A DNA stretch of 64,000 bases from positions 372,001-436,000 of the forward strand of contig NZ_FXZD01000001.1 of the NCBI RefSeq assembly GCF_900169145.1, written 5' to 3'. This document shows, one piece after another, positions 32,690 to 41,919 of the stretch. The stretch is from Brevibacterium antiquum CNRZ 918. GTDB lineage: Bacteria > Actinomycetota > Actinomycetes > Actinomycetales > Brevibacteriaceae. The position numbers and the translations under genes were made by a program. The notes under the pieces were generated by a model, which was not told the origin of the DNA, ran no database searches, and saw only the letters and a list, made by a program, of their open reading frames with translations. Numbering within the stretch: the first letter of the stretch is position 1; each line of letters opens with the position of its first letter.

Positions 32690-33409
32690 TCAGCCGTCGA
32701 ACTTGAGCACATAGGCCAGGCACATATACGGAAGTTCCAGCTCCCCGTCGACGGGATGTTCGAGAGAGAAGAATTCGCGCAGATTCGACTCGACCCGTGT
32801 CCTGATCCTCTGGTTCGAGCGCAGCCAATAGGAACGGGTCCTGGCCAGATCAACGATGCCTGAAACTGTGAGCGGTGTGGTGAACTCGACCAGATCATGG
32901 TCGACGAGATCGAAGCCTGCCGGGCGCGGACGGTACGCGGGACGGTACACGTCGCCAGCATGCATGATACGGCTCAGACGCAGCACCCAGTCGATGCGCA
33001 CATCGAGCTGATTGATGAGGATGATCAGATGACCTCCGGGCCGGAGAATTCGGGCGATCTCAGCCGCAGCCGCGGCTTCGTCGAACCAGTGCCAGGCCTG
33101 TGCCACGGTCACGACATCGACACAGGATTCCGGCAGGCCCGTATCCTCGGCGCTGCCCATGAGACTTCGCGCAGGATTGTTCGCCAGCGCCATGTCGTCG
33201 GGATCGATGGCGATGACGTTCGCACCGCGGTCGAGCAGTGCAGTGCTGAGGATGCCTGTCCCAGCGCCCAGGTCACAGACATCGAGATCATTCCAGCCCC
33301 TGCTCACCAGGTTGATGGCAGCATCGGGATAGCGTGGACGCACTTCGTCATAGAGGCCAGCCATCCTGCCGAAGCTGCGCCCATGAGCTGCTTGCGCACG
33401 TGGTTTCAC
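32690..33409 (-). CDS. Class I SAM-dependent methyltransferase
   Basis: A 239-residue Rossmann-fold methyltransferase. Motif I is VCDLGAGTGILSTAL, motif II IAIDPDD, and the region QAWHWFDEAAAAAEIARIL with LRPGGHLIIL is typical of the UbiE/Tam-like group acting on small molecules. The substrate is unknown. It starts at a GTG, with only about 150 bases to the divergent aminotransferase. No membrane or signal segments. Confidence 0.85.
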   Translation of the reverse strand: MKPRAQAAHGRSFGRMAGLYDEVRPRYPDAAINLVSRGWNDLDVCDLGAGTGILSTALLDRGANVIAIDPDDMALANNPARSLMGSAEDTGLPESCVDVVTVAQAWHWFDEAAAAAEIARILRPGGHLIILINQLDVRIDWVLRLSRIMHAGDVYRPAYRPRPAGFDLVDHDLVEFTTPLTVSGIVDLARTRSYWLRSNQRIRTRVESNLREFFSLEHPVDGELELPYMCLAYVLKFDG

Positions 33410-33560
33410 AGTTCGCCCACCCTGACTCGTGAAGTTGATCGATCGGGGCCAACTCTAACTCGTCGTCAAATTCCCACTCTCCTGCGGTCCCCGCCCCCAC
33501 TGCGGCCGGGAAGTGACTAGGATGGTTGCACCGGTCAAACAACAGTGACAAGGAGCATCG

Positions 33561-34820
33561 ATGTCCCACATGTCCGAGCTGCAGGCAGAGCTGGAGAAGG
33601 CTTCTGGCGCCTATGAGGAATTCGCTTCCCGCGGATTGAAACTTGATATCACCCGAGGCAAGCCGGCAAACGCGCAACTCGACCTGTCGGCAGATCTTCT
33701 GAACGCAGTGACAGGTGACGATGTCATGACTCCGGGCGGTGTCGATTCCCGCAACTATGGAGGGCTGGACGGAATCGTCGAGCTGCGCGAACTCTTCTCC
33801 CCGCTGCTCAAGGTCCCGTCGGACCAGCTGCTGGCCGGCGGAAACGCCTCACTGACTCTCATGGCCCAGGCTCTGACCTTCGCTCTCCTGCACGGAACTG
33901 TCGCTGACTCACGACCCTGGGGCCAGAGTCCACACAAACTCATCTGTCCGGTCCCCGGCTACGACCGACACTTCACCCTGGCCGAGTCTCTGGGTTTCGA
34001 ACTCCTCAGCATCCCCATGGATTCCGAAGGTCCAGTCGTCGCCGAGGCACAGCGTCTGGCGCAGGACGAGACGGTCAAGGGAATGTGGCTGGTGCCCATG
34101 TACTCCAACCCGACAGGCATCACGATCACGGAGAAACGAGCCCGTGAACTCGCTGCAATGCCAGCAGCCGCCCCTGACTTCACTCTGCTGTGGGACAACG
34201 CCTACGGGCTCCACCACCTGCGCGATGAGCATCCCGAAGCCCTCGACATCCTCAGCATCTGCGCCGAAGCAGGACACCCGGAACGCCCATGGATCTTCGC
34301 GTCAACGTCGAAGATCACCCATGCTGGAGCGGGAGTGTCCTTCTTCGGTGCAGGGCCGGAGACCAGCGACTGGATCCGGGCGAATCTGGGGAAGATTTCG
34401 ATCGGTCCCGATAAGGTCAACCAGCTGCGTCATCTGCGCTTCTTCTCCGACCCGGCGGGCGTCGAGGAGCACATGCGCCAGCATGCGAAGATCATCGCAC
34501 CGAAATTCGATGCGGTGCTGAACACTTTGGAGCGGGAGCTGGGCGGCAAGGGCCTGGCTCAGTGGACTCAGCCCAACGGCGGATACTTCATCACCCTGAC
34601 CACCTTGGAAGACACCGCGGAGCGGATCGTGAAATTGGCCGCCGAGGCCGGGGTCAAGTTGACGCCGGCCGGTGCCACCCACCCCTACGGTGTCGATCCC
34701 CACAACAACGTCATCCGCATCGCTCCGACCATGCCCACCGTCGAGGACGTCGAATTGGCGGCACAGGGTCTCGTCGCCTGTGTGAAGCTCGCCAGCTACG
34801 AGAAGCTCTTGGCTGGCTGA
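33561..34820 (+). CDS. Class I aminotransferase (aspartate-type, actinobacterial subgroup)
   Basis: A PLP-dependent aminotransferase of 419 residues resembling the Corynebacterium aspartate aminotransferase subgroup, which is distinct from the classical Ia/Ib families. Landmarks are LDITRGKPANAQLDLS, GGNASLTLM, the Asn/Asp cofactor region MYSNPTGITI and LLWDNAYGLHH, and the cofactor lysine in FASTSKITHAGAGVSF, while the C-terminal substrate arginine is in NNVIRIAPTMP. It likely makes aspartate from oxaloacetate and glutamate. CAAGGAG lies 5 bases before the ATG. A 19-bp hairpin terminator follows. Confidence 0.88.
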   Translation: MSHMSELQAELEKASGAYEEFASRGLKLDITRGKPANAQLDLSADLLNAVTGDDVMTPGGVDSRNYGGLDGIVELRELFSPLLKVPSDQLLAGGNASLTLMAQALTFALLHGTVADSRPWGQSPHKLICPVPGYDRHFTLAESLGFELLSIPMDSEGPVVAEAQRLAQDETVKGMWLVPMYSNPTGITITEKRARELAAMPAAAPDFTLLWDNAYGLHHLRDEHPEALDILSICAEAGHPERPWIFASTSKITHAGAGVSFFGAGPETSDWIRANLGKISIGPDKVNQLRHLRFFSDPAGVEEHMRQHAKIIAPKFDAVLNTLERELGGKGLAQWTQPNGGYFITLTTLEDTAERIVKLAAEAGVKLTPAGATHPYGVDPHNNVIRIAPTMPTVEDVELAAQGLVACVKLASYEKLLAG

Positions 34821-34868
34821 GGCGAGCTGCCGCCGCGTCGTCTGCGCGCTGCCGGCACGTCTGATCCA

Positions 34869-34911
34869 AAAGAACTCCTGGTCGGTTGTAGAAACCGACC
34901 AGGAGTTCTTT
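34869..34911. terminator. 19-bp perfect hairpin terminator
   Basis: AAAGAACTCCTGGTCGGTT pairs without mismatch with the segment 34893-34911 over a 5-base loop. It sits between convergent aminotransferase and hbd genes; the A-run and T-run at its base would serve both strands. Confidence 0.9.
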
Positions 34912-34912
34912 C

Positions 34913-34949
34913 GCTGCGCTGTCAGCGCTTCGGCTGCGCTGTCAGCGCT
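34913..34949. repeat. 20-bp tandem duplication
   Basis: GCTGCGCTGTCAGCGCT occurs at 34913-34929 and again at 34933-34949, each containing the palindrome GCGCTGTCAGCGC. It lies between the terminator and the end of hbd. Confidence 0.8.
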
Positions 34950-34954
34950 GAGCC

Positions 34955-35809
34955 TCAGTACTCGTAGAAGCCGCGACCTGACTTGACGCCCAGCAGGCCG
35001 GCATCAACCATGCGTGAGAGGAGCACCGGTGGCTTGGCGGCAGGATCACCGGTTTCGGAGTAGATGCTCTCTGCCGCGTACAGGCAAGTATCGAGACCGA
35101 CCAGGTCGACCAGTTTGATCGGCCCCATCGGGTGCGCGCAGCCGCCCACCATTCCCGCGTCGATGTCTTCCTTGGTTGCGAACCCGGACTCGAGCATGCG
35201 GATCGCGCTGCACAGGTATGGGATGAGCAACGCGTTGACGATGAATCCGGGACGGTCCTCGGCTTGGATCGGATTCTTGCCCAGCACCTCGGCGACGAAC
35301 TCCGTGACCGTGTCACGAACCGAATCGGACGTGAGGACGGAAGAGACGATCTCAACGAGTGGCTGGACCGGGGCCGGGTTGAAGAAATGAACCCCGAGAA
35401 CCCGCTCGGGACGTGAGGTCGACTGTGCGAACCGGATGATCGGCATCGATGACGTATTCGAGGCGAGGATCGCATCGGGATCAGTCACGACTTCGTCGAG
35501 TTCGGCGAAGATCGACTTCTTGATGTCCTCGTTCTCGCTCGCGGCCTCGATGACCAGCTGACGATCGGCGAGGTCGCCGATGTCGGTGGTGAATCGCAGC
35601 CTGCCCAGGGCCGCATCACGAGCTTCGGAATCGAGTTTTCCCTTCTCGACCGCACGAGCCAGGGACTTCTCGATGCGCGCACGCCCGGCTGCTGAGGCCT
35701 CGTCGTTGATCTCACGAACGATGACGTCGAGACCCGACTTCGCAAGCACTTCGGCGATACCGGCTCCCATGAGTCCGCTTCCGATGACTGCGGTGCGTTC
35801 AATGCTCAT
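34955..35809 (-). CDS. 3-hydroxybutyryl-CoA dehydrogenase
   Basis: A 284-residue NAD(P)-dependent 3-hydroxyacyl-CoA dehydrogenase of the FadB2/PaaH type. Rossmann motif VIGSGLMGAGIAEVLAKSG at the N-terminus; catalytic His in GVHFFNPAPVQPLVE; and the C-terminal helical domain with DRPGFIVNALLIPYL. It interconverts acetoacetyl-CoA and 3-hydroxybutyryl-CoA in fatty-acid or butanoate metabolism. It follows def by 40 bases on the same strand and is probably the last gene of the pyc-def-hbd transcript. Confidence 0.92.
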   Translation of the reverse strand: MSIERTAVIGSGLMGAGIAEVLAKSGLDVIVREINDEASAAGRARIEKSLARAVEKGKLDSEARDAALGRLRFTTDIGDLADRQLVIEAASENEDIKKSIFAELDEVVTDPDAILASNTSSMPIIRFAQSTSRPERVLGVHFFNPAPVQPLVEIVSSVLTSDSVRDTVTEFVAEVLGKNPIQAEDRPGFIVNALLIPYLCSAIRMLESGFATKEDIDAGMVGGCAHPMGPIKLVDLVGLDTCLYAAESIYSETGDPAAKPPVLLSRMVDAGLLGVKSGRGFYEY

Positions 35810-35849
35810 CTGCTGCTCCTTCTGTTGCGGTGTCTGTTCGTCATGTGTG

Positions 35850-36356
35850 TCACGGCTGTCTGGCGAGGAACCAGTCGGACCCGCGGATGGCCTTCATCGC
35901 CTCTCGCCGACGTTCCTTGGGCAGGGTCTGAACGTAGACCTGACCGTCGAGGTGAGCGACCTCGTGCTGGAGCATCTGGGCGAAGACCTCCGTGCCGGAG
36001 ATCTCCACCGGTGAGTTCTCCGCGTCTACACCGCGCACACGAGCAAACTCGTAGCGCAGCGTGGGGAAGAACAGGCCCGGAACTGAGAGACAGCCTTCCT
36101 CGATGTCGCGCAGCTCTCCACCGACCTCGACGACCTCCGGGTTGATGACATACCCAGTGCGGCCGTCGAGGTCATAACCGAATGCCCGCACGCCCACACC
36201 GATCTGCGGCGCTGCCACAGCAGCCCGCCCCTCCGGCAGAGACGTGTCCACGAGGTCTTGCGCCAAGGCCTTGAGCCCGTCGTCGAAGACGGTGACCGGT
36301 GCACATGGACTGCGCAGCACTGGATCACCCCACAGGCGAATGTCGCGCTCAGCCAC
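35850..36356 (-). CDS. def: Peptide deformylase
   Basis: Removes the formyl group from the initiator methionine of new proteins. About 168 residues from GTG 36356, which overlaps the end of pyc; TTG 36359 is the alternative. The three motifs are present: RAAVAAPQIGVG, EGCLSVPG (metal Cys) and QHEVAHLDG (HExxH). Motif III has Ala where most deformylases have Asp (HExDH). The overlap with pyc predicts translational coupling. No methionyl-tRNA formyltransferase gene is adjacent, unlike in many bacteria, so this could be a second copy. Confidence 0.9.
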   Translation of the reverse strand: MAERDIRLWGDPVLRSPCAPVTVFDDGLKALAQDLVDTSLPEGRAAVAAPQIGVGVRAFGYDLDGRTGYVINPEVVEVGGELRDIEEGCLSVPGLFFPTLRYEFARVRGVDAENSPVEISGTEVFAQMLQHEVAHLDGQVYVQTLPKERRREAMKAIRGSDWFLARQP

Positions 36357-39300
36357 CAATGACCACGACGAGGTCGCCGCCTTCGAGCTGCTGGACGTTG
36401 CCGATGGCGATCCGCGAGACAGTACCGGCCGTCTGAGTCGTGATAGAGGCTTCCATCTTCATGGCCTCGATCGTCGCGACTGTTGCGCCGGCCTCGACCC
36501 GCTGCCCCTCTTCGACCTGCAGTGTGACAACGCCTGCGAACGGGCTGGCCACGTGACCGGAGTTCGACGGATCGGCCTTCTCCGCTGTCTTGACGTCGCT
36601 TTCGACCGCGCGATCGCGAACCTGCAGCGGGCGCAGCTGACCGTTGAGGGTGAACATCACCGACCGCATGCCGCGCTCGTCTGTGCCGCTGATGGCCCGC
36701 ACTCCGATGAGGAGGTCCTTGCCCTTCGACAGTTCAACCGCATGCTCCTCCCCCGCAGTCAGACCGTAGAGGTACTCCGAGGTCTCGACGACGGACAGGT
36801 CACCGTAGTCGGCGCGCATCTGCTCGAATTCCTTAGTCGGTCCAGGGAACAGGAGCGAATTGAGCTTGGCCTGACGTGCAGTGCCCGGCGTCTCCAATGC
36901 CGCTGCGTCCTCGGGTGCGAGATCCTCGGACACAGCCTTGTGTGTGCGCCCAGCCAGAGCCTTCGTGCGGAACGGTTCGGGCCATCCGCCTGGAGGATCA
37001 CCGAGGTCGCCGTTGAGGAAGCCGATCACCGAGTCCGGAATGTCGAACCTGTCCGGATTCTCTGCGAACTCCTTAGGGTCGACGCCGGCGCCCACAAGGT
37101 GGAGTGCGAGGTCACCGACCACCTTCGACGAGGGTGTGACCTTGACGAGGTGGCCGAGGATCGCATCAGCTGCCGCGTACATCCGTTCGATCTCTTCGAA
37201 CCGCTCCCCCAGGCCCAGCGCCACGGCCTGCTGGCGCAGATTGGACAGCTGCCCGCCCGGGATCTCGTGCCGATAGACACGCCCGGTCGGTCCGGCCAGT
37301 CCGGATTCGAAGGGTGCATAGACCTTACGGACAGACTCCCAGTACGGTTCGAGATCGCTGACAGCGTTGAGACTGATCTGGGTGTCGCGTTCGGTGTTCT
37401 CGAACGCTGCCACGAGAGCGGACAGGCTCGGCTGGCTGGTGGTGCCGGCCATGGCGGCAGATGCAGCGTCGACTGCGTCGGCACCGGCTGCCGCAGCAGC
37501 GCAGAGAGTGGCCAACTGACCACCGGCGGTGTCGTGTGTGTGAACGTGGACGGGCAGGTCGAAGTTCTCCCGCAGCGCCGTGACGAGTTTCGTCGCAGCG
37601 GCAGGGCGCAGGAGCCCGGCCATGTCCTTGATCGCGAGCACGTGGGCCCCGGCCCCGACGATCTGTTCGGCGAGCTTCAGATAGTAGTCGAGCGTGTAGA
37701 GCTCTTCTCGCGGATCGAGGATGTCGGAGGTGTAGCACAGGGCAACCTCGGCGACCGTGGTGTTCGTGGCGCGAACTGCTTCGATGGCCGGGCGCATCTG
37801 TTCGACGTCGTTGAGGGCGTCGAAGATGCGGAAGATGTCGATGCCGGTCCGGGCCGCCTCATCGACGAAGGCATCGGTGACCTGGGTTGGGTACGGAGTG
37901 TAGCCGACGGTGTTGCGACCGCGCAGCAGCATCTGGAGGTTGATGTTCGGCACGGCAGAGCGCAGTGCGGCCAATCGCTCCCAGGGATCCTCACCGAGGA
38001 AGCGCAGCGCAACATCATATGTCGCACCACCCCAGGCTTCGATGCTGAGCAGCTCAGGCGTCATCCGGGAGACGTGTCCGGCGACGGCCAGAAGGTCACG
38101 GGTGCGCACGCGGGTGGCGAGCAGGGATTGGTGAGCGTCGCGGAACGTGGTGTCAGTGACAGCCAACGGAGTCTGGTTCCGCAGCGCCTGGGCAAAGCCG
38201 GCAGGACCGACTTCGAGAAGTCGATCGCGGCTTCCCGGCGTCGGATCTGTGCCGAGGTCGATGTCGGGAAGCTTCTCTCCCGGGCGGATGCGCACGCTGG
38301 GCTCGCCATTGGGACGGTTGACGGTGACGTCGGCCAGATAGTCGAGGATCTTCGATCCGCGATCCGCGCTGACACGAGCGTCGAGCAGATGTGGGCGTTC
38401 TTCGATGAATGAGGTTGCGAGGTCTCCAGCGATGAATGACTCATCTTCGAGCACAGCCCGCAGGAAGCCGATGTTCGACGATACGCCGCGGATTCGGAAC
38501 TCAGCCAGGGCGCGACGTGCGCGAGAGATCGCCTGCTCGAAGTCACGACCACGGCAGGTGAGTTTGACCAGCATCGAGTCGAAGTGCGCGCTGACTGCGG
38601 CACCAGCGTGGACGGTTCCTCCATCGAGTCGGACACCGGCGCCACCGGCAGAGCGGTACGCAGTGATGGTTCCCGTGTCGGGACGGAAAGCGTTCGCGGG
38701 GTCCTCGGTGGTGATGCGGCATTGGAGGGCAGCACCCTTGATCCGCATGTCGTCCTGAGTCAGGCCGATCTCTGCCAGAGTCTCTCCGGAAGCGACGCGC
38801 ATCTGGGAGGCGACCAGATCGACGTCCGTGATCTCCTCTGTGACCGTGTGCTCAACCTGGATGCGCGGGTTCATCTCGATGAAGACGTGCTGACCCTTGC
38901 GTGGACCATCGGTCTCGAGGAGGAACTCAACGGTTCCCGCGTTCTGGTAGCCCAAGGCCGCAGCGAATTTCAGGGCATCTGCGTGAAGTGCGGCGGCGAT
39001 AGCCGGATCCAGGTTCGGAGCCGGTGCGATTTCGACGACCTTCTGGTGACGACGCTGCACGGAGCAGTCGCGTTCGAAGAGGTGAATCGCGTTCGAGTCA
39101 TTGTCGGCAAGGACCTGCACTTCGATGTGCCGCGGACGCTGCACAGCCTGTTCGATGAATACAGTGGGATCTCCGAAGGCTCCCTCGGCTTCGCGCATAG
39201 CGGCCTTGAGTGCGTCCTCCAGCTCTGAGGATTGCGCAACCCGGCGCATGCCGCGCCCGCCGCCGCCGGCCACAGCCTTGACGAAGAGCGGGTATTCCAT

Positions 39301-39750
39301 GGATTCCGCATCGGCCAGCAACTGAGCGATGTCGGCAGAGGGACGGGTCGAGTCGAGTACGGGAATCCCGGCATTGCGTGCGGCCGTCAGAGCCTGCACC
39401 TTATTGCCGGCAAGTTCAAGCACATCGGCCTTGGGGCCGATGAAGATGATTCCTGCCTCATGGCAGGCTCTCGCCAGGTCGGGGTTCTCCGACAGGAAGC
39501 CGTAGCCGGGGTAGATGGCGTCGGCTCCGCATTCCTTGGCAACGCGCAACATCTCTTCGACGCTGAGGTAGGCACGAACGGGGTGCCCTTCTTGGCCGAT
39601 CATATAGGCCTCGTCGGCCTTCATGCGGTGTTCGGAGTTCCGATCCTCATACGGGAAAACAGCGACAGTGGAGACACCGAGCTCGTACGCTGCACGGAAC
39701 GCGCGAACGGCGATCTCTCCACGATTTGCCACAAGAACTTTAGAGAACAT
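36349..39750 (-). CDS. pyc: Pyruvate carboxylase
   Basis: A full-length, single-chain biotin enzyme of 1133 residues that makes oxaloacetate from pyruvate, bicarbonate and ATP. Domains in order: biotin carboxylase with ATP-grasp (VANRGEIAVRAFRAAYE at the N-terminus, GGGGRGMR loop, EMNPRIQVEHTVTEE), carboxyltransferase (DTTFRDAHQSLLATR, DMAGLLRP), and the biotinyl domain with EAMKMEAS, where Lys is about residue 1098. ATG start. It is divergent from the ParA gene across about 175 bases and heads the pyc-def-hbd strand. Confidence 0.96.
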   Translation of the reverse strand: MFSKVLVANRGEIAVRAFRAAYELGVSTVAVFPYEDRNSEHRMKADEAYMIGQEGHPVRAYLSVEEMLRVAKECGADAIYPGYGFLSENPDLARACHEAGIIFIGPKADVLELAGNKVQALTAARNAGIPVLDSTRPSADIAQLLADAESMEYPLFVKAVAGGGGRGMRRVAQSSELEDALKAAMREAEGAFGDPTVFIEQAVQRPRHIEVQVLADNDSNAIHLFERDCSVQRRHQKVVEIAPAPNLDPAIAAALHADALKFAAALGYQNAGTVEFLLETDGPRKGQHVFIEMNPRIQVEHTVTEEITDVDLVASQMRVASGETLAEIGLTQDDMRIKGAALQCRITTEDPANAFRPDTGTITAYRSAGGAGVRLDGGTVHAGAAVSAHFDSMLVKLTCRGRDFEQAISRARRALAEFRIRGVSSNIGFLRAVLEDESFIAGDLATSFIEERPHLLDARVSADRGSKILDYLADVTVNRPNGEPSVRIRPGEKLPDIDLGTDPTPGSRDRLLEVGPAGFAQALRNQTPLAVTDTTFRDAHQSLLATRVRTRDLLAVAGHVSRMTPELLSIEAWGGATYDVALRFLGEDPWERLAALRSAVPNINLQMLLRGRNTVGYTPYPTQVTDAFVDEAARTGIDIFRIFDALNDVEQMRPAIEAVRATNTTVAEVALCYTSDILDPREELYTLDYYLKLAEQIVGAGAHVLAIKDMAGLLRPAAATKLVTALRENFDLPVHVHTHDTAGGQLATLCAAAAAGADAVDAASAAMAGTTSQPSLSALVAAFENTERDTQISLNAVSDLEPYWESVRKVYAPFESGLAGPTGRVYRHEIPGGQLSNLRQQAVALGLGERFEEIERMYAAADAILGHLVKVTPSSKVVGDLALHLVGAGVDPKEFAENPDRFDIPDSVIGFLNGDLGDPPGGWPEPFRTKALAGRTHKAVSEDLAPEDAAALETPGTARQAKLNSLLFPGPTKEFEQMRADYGDLSVVETSEYLYGLTAGEEHAVELSKGKDLLIGVRAISGTDERGMRSVMFTLNGQLRPLQVRDRAVESDVKTAEKADPSNSGHVASPFAGVVTLQVEEGQRVEAGATVATIEAMKMEASITTQTAGTVSRIAIGNVQQLEGGDLVVVIGG

Positions 39751-39908
39751 CTGTGTCTCTCACTTCTGTATCGATCGCCTAGAGGCGATAGTCGACGGGC
39801 TGTCGAGGAACTACTCTACTCAGTGACGCAGAGCACTCGAATACAGGGGGTCTCATTTTGATCCCGCTGCCACGCCCGGCGTGGTCGTGACTGCTCAGAC
39901 CGGCTGGA

Positions 39909-39920
39909 TACGTTAACGTA
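39909..39920. promoter_or_regulatory. 12-bp palindrome in front of the ParA gene
   Basis: TACGTTAACGTA is a perfect palindrome immediately before GGAGG and the GTG start codon. It may be an operator or overlap the promoter of a short-leader transcript. Confidence 0.4.
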
Positions 39921-39925
39921 GGAGG

Positions 39926-40738
39926 GTGCTTGTCCTAAGTATCAGCAGCCTCAAAGGCGGAGTCGGTAAGACGTCCGTGACACTCGGTCTTGCCTCGGCC
40001 GCATACAACCGGGGAATTCCGACCTTGGTCGTCGACATGGATCCGCAAGCGGACTCCTCGACCGGCCTCGATGTCCCGACGTCGACGCGTGTCGATATCG
40101 CCGATGTGCTCGCTGCTCCCAAGTCCCAGAAAATCCTGTCCGAGGCGATCATCCCCTCCGGGTGGGTGGGCGACGAACTCGGACACCTCGACGTAATCTC
40201 CGGCTCTCCCCGAGCTGCGGAATTCGATCGACCCTCGCTGTCAGAGAAGTATCTGCGGCGCCTTGAAGACGCACTGAGTCGCGTCGCCAAGGGGTATCGG
40301 CTGGTTCTCATCGACTGTCCACCGAGCCTCAACGGGCTCACACGGACCGCGTGGACGGCCAGCAGTCGGGTTGCAGTGGTGACGGAGCCCAGCCTGTTCT
40401 CCGTGGCGGCTGCGGATCGCGCTCTCCGGGCAGCAGACGAACTGCGCCAACGAGGAACCTCAGACATCCAACCACTGGGTCTTGTGGTCAACCGCGTGCG
40501 CGCGGGTTCGCACGAACATGACTATCGCATCAGCGAGATGCGGGAGATGTTCGGACCCTTGGTGCTCAATCCGCCGTTGGCTGAACGTGCCGTGATGCAG
40601 CAGGCCCAAGGTTCGGCCCGTCCCATCCACTCTTGGCCCGGAAAACCGGCAGAGGAAGTGGCAACATCATTCGATTCACTGCTGGAACGCGCTCTCCGCT
40701 CGGAGAACATCCGTCCGCGTAAGACCCCGGATCTGTAA
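39926..40738 (+). CDS. Orphan ParA-family ATPase
   Basis: A 270-residue ParA/Soj-like Walker ATPase. The deviant Walker A is SLKGGVGKTS, followed by VVDMDPQADSS and Walker B VLIDCPPSL. There is no N-terminal DNA-binding extension and no parB or parS is nearby, so it is not the chromosome-segregation pair; orphan ParAs can position other cargo. It starts at a GTG with GGAGG directly adjacent (no spacer), which is unusual; no better in-frame start exists. The 360-base gap after it ends in a long hairpin before a convergent MerR gene. Confidence 0.85.
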   Translation: MLVLSISSLKGGVGKTSVTLGLASAAYNRGIPTLVVDMDPQADSSTGLDVPTSTRVDIADVLAAPKSQKILSEAIIPSGWVGDELGHLDVISGSPRAAEFDRPSLSEKYLRRLEDALSRVAKGYRLVLIDCPPSLNGLTRTAWTASSRVAVVTEPSLFSVAAADRALRAADELRQRGTSDIQPLGLVVNRVRAGSHEHDYRISEMREMFGPLVLNPPLAERAVMQQAQGSARPIHSWPGKPAEEVATSFDSLLERALRSENIRPRKTPDL

Positions 40739-41005
40739 GCGTCCAGCGACACGCCCAGTGTCAGCGGACTGGGCTTCCACGCTACATGTCGCATCTTTCG
40801 TGACGCGCTGCAGTTGAGATGCGGCGCTTCGCAGTTGAGTTCAAGTTCAGACACATGCTGGCTCGGTTGCGTCCCTCTTGCGCCTTCTCTCGGTTGCCAT
40901 AGGCCACTGGGTCCACCCGTGTGCGGCTGTTGACTGTGTTGCGATACCGGCTTGCGTAGAGATAGCCCGATGGCTCCCTGCAGGTCCTGGATGCTGTTGA
41001 TGAAT
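40739..41005. other. Gene-free stretch between ParA and MerR genes
   Basis: I see no gene here. A CAGTTGAG motif is repeated at 40811 and 40831, and several short inverted pieces occur, but there is no frame with a start and ribosome site. A small RNA cannot be excluded. Confidence 0.4.
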
Positions 41006-41043
41006 ATGAGTGTGGCCCGTCCTCGCGGACGGGCCACACTCAT
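41006..41043. terminator. 17-bp perfect hairpin between ParA and MerR genes
   Basis: ATGAGTGTGGCCCGTCC pairs with 41027-41043 without mismatch, loop TCGC. No T-run. Confidence 0.85.
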
Positions 41044-41098
41044 CAATCCCCCATGGTGTCCCGCTCAGGGACTGCCCGGCGTCCGGGCGATAAGCTGT

Positions 41099-41680
41099 TC
41101 AGCCGAGCCTCTGCGCTCTTCGCTGTGCGAGTTCATCCATTTCGACCACGGCGGAATCATCTTCGGGAAGACGTTCGCTCGGCAATTCGGAGAGGCTTCC
41201 TTCTACTTCGTTCCAGACACGACCGACGGCGATGCCGAATACGCCCTGTCCGCCCTGCAGGAGATCGACGACCTCATCGGGAGAGGTGCATTCGAAGACG
41301 CTGGCTCCATCTGACATCAGGGTGATCTGTGAGAGATCCCGGACTCCGCGCGACCGCAGGTGGTCGACCGCAGTGCGGATCGACTGCAGTCCGACGCCGG
41401 TGTCGAGGAGCCGCTTGACTATCTTGAGAACGAGGATGTCTCGGAAGCTGTAGAGCCGCTGACTGCCCGATCCCGTTGCGTTGCGAATCGACGGGGTCAC
41501 CAGGTCGGTGCGTGCCCAATAGTCGAGTCGGCGATAGCTGATGCCGACGACCTTGCACACGGTCGGACCACGGTAGCCGGCCTCTTCATCGAGGACGGGC
41601 AGATCGTCGTCGAACAACAGTCCTTGGGCGGCTGGTGGTATTGGCGTCGGCTCGACGCTTTCATGACTTGAGCGGTTCAC
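41099..41680 (-). CDS. MerR-family regulator (Rv1830 type)
   Basis: A 193-residue regulator with a MerR-like winged helix: VCKVVGISYRRLDYWARTDL, then GSGSQRLYSFRDILVLKIVK and DTGVGLQSIRTAVDHLR. The second half carries FECTSPDEVVDLLQGGQGVFGI. As I remember it, this matches the mycobacterial Rv1830 group, which is linked to cell-cycle genes and is distinct from FtsR (Rv1828). The GTG start is fixed by AGGAGGAG a few bases upstream. It is transcribed away from plsC, 240 bases downstream of it, and could have its own promoter (a TAGAAT on the minus strand at 41744-41749). Confidence 0.85.
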   Translation of the reverse strand: MNRSSHESVEPTPIPPAAQGLLFDDDLPVLDEEAGYRGPTVCKVVGISYRRLDYWARTDLVTPSIRNATGSGSQRLYSFRDILVLKIVKRLLDTGVGLQSIRTAVDHLRSRGVRDLSQITLMSDGASVFECTSPDEVVDLLQGGQGVFGIAVGRVWNEVEGSLSELPSERLPEDDSAVVEMDELAQRRAQRLG

Positions 41681-41919
41681 ACCGACTCCTCCTTATAGTC
41701 CCTGGGGGAAGCGAGCTCGCTTTGAAGGGCAGAGAACATAACCATTCTAGCTCTCTTCTCAGCGAACCTACAGTGGGATTCAACATCTCCAAGCTATTCT
41801 TCCGGGCCCTTCAGGACAAACACCTCAAGGTAACGATTTGCGCGTGTCGCCGTTATCGCAGTATTCGAACACTTGATCCGCGGTCAGACACAGGGTTCGA
41901 AGCCCCGTTGGGAACAGGC

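Noticed and set aside
36244..38412. 722-codon open frame on the plus strand opposite pyc
   Set aside because: It is the antisense frame of a strongly conserved enzyme; the sequence has no recognisable domain and follows third-position GC bias.
40782..41039. 85-codon frame on the minus strand between ParA and MerR genes
   Set aside because: It starts inside the long hairpin, has no ribosome site and no recognisable motif.
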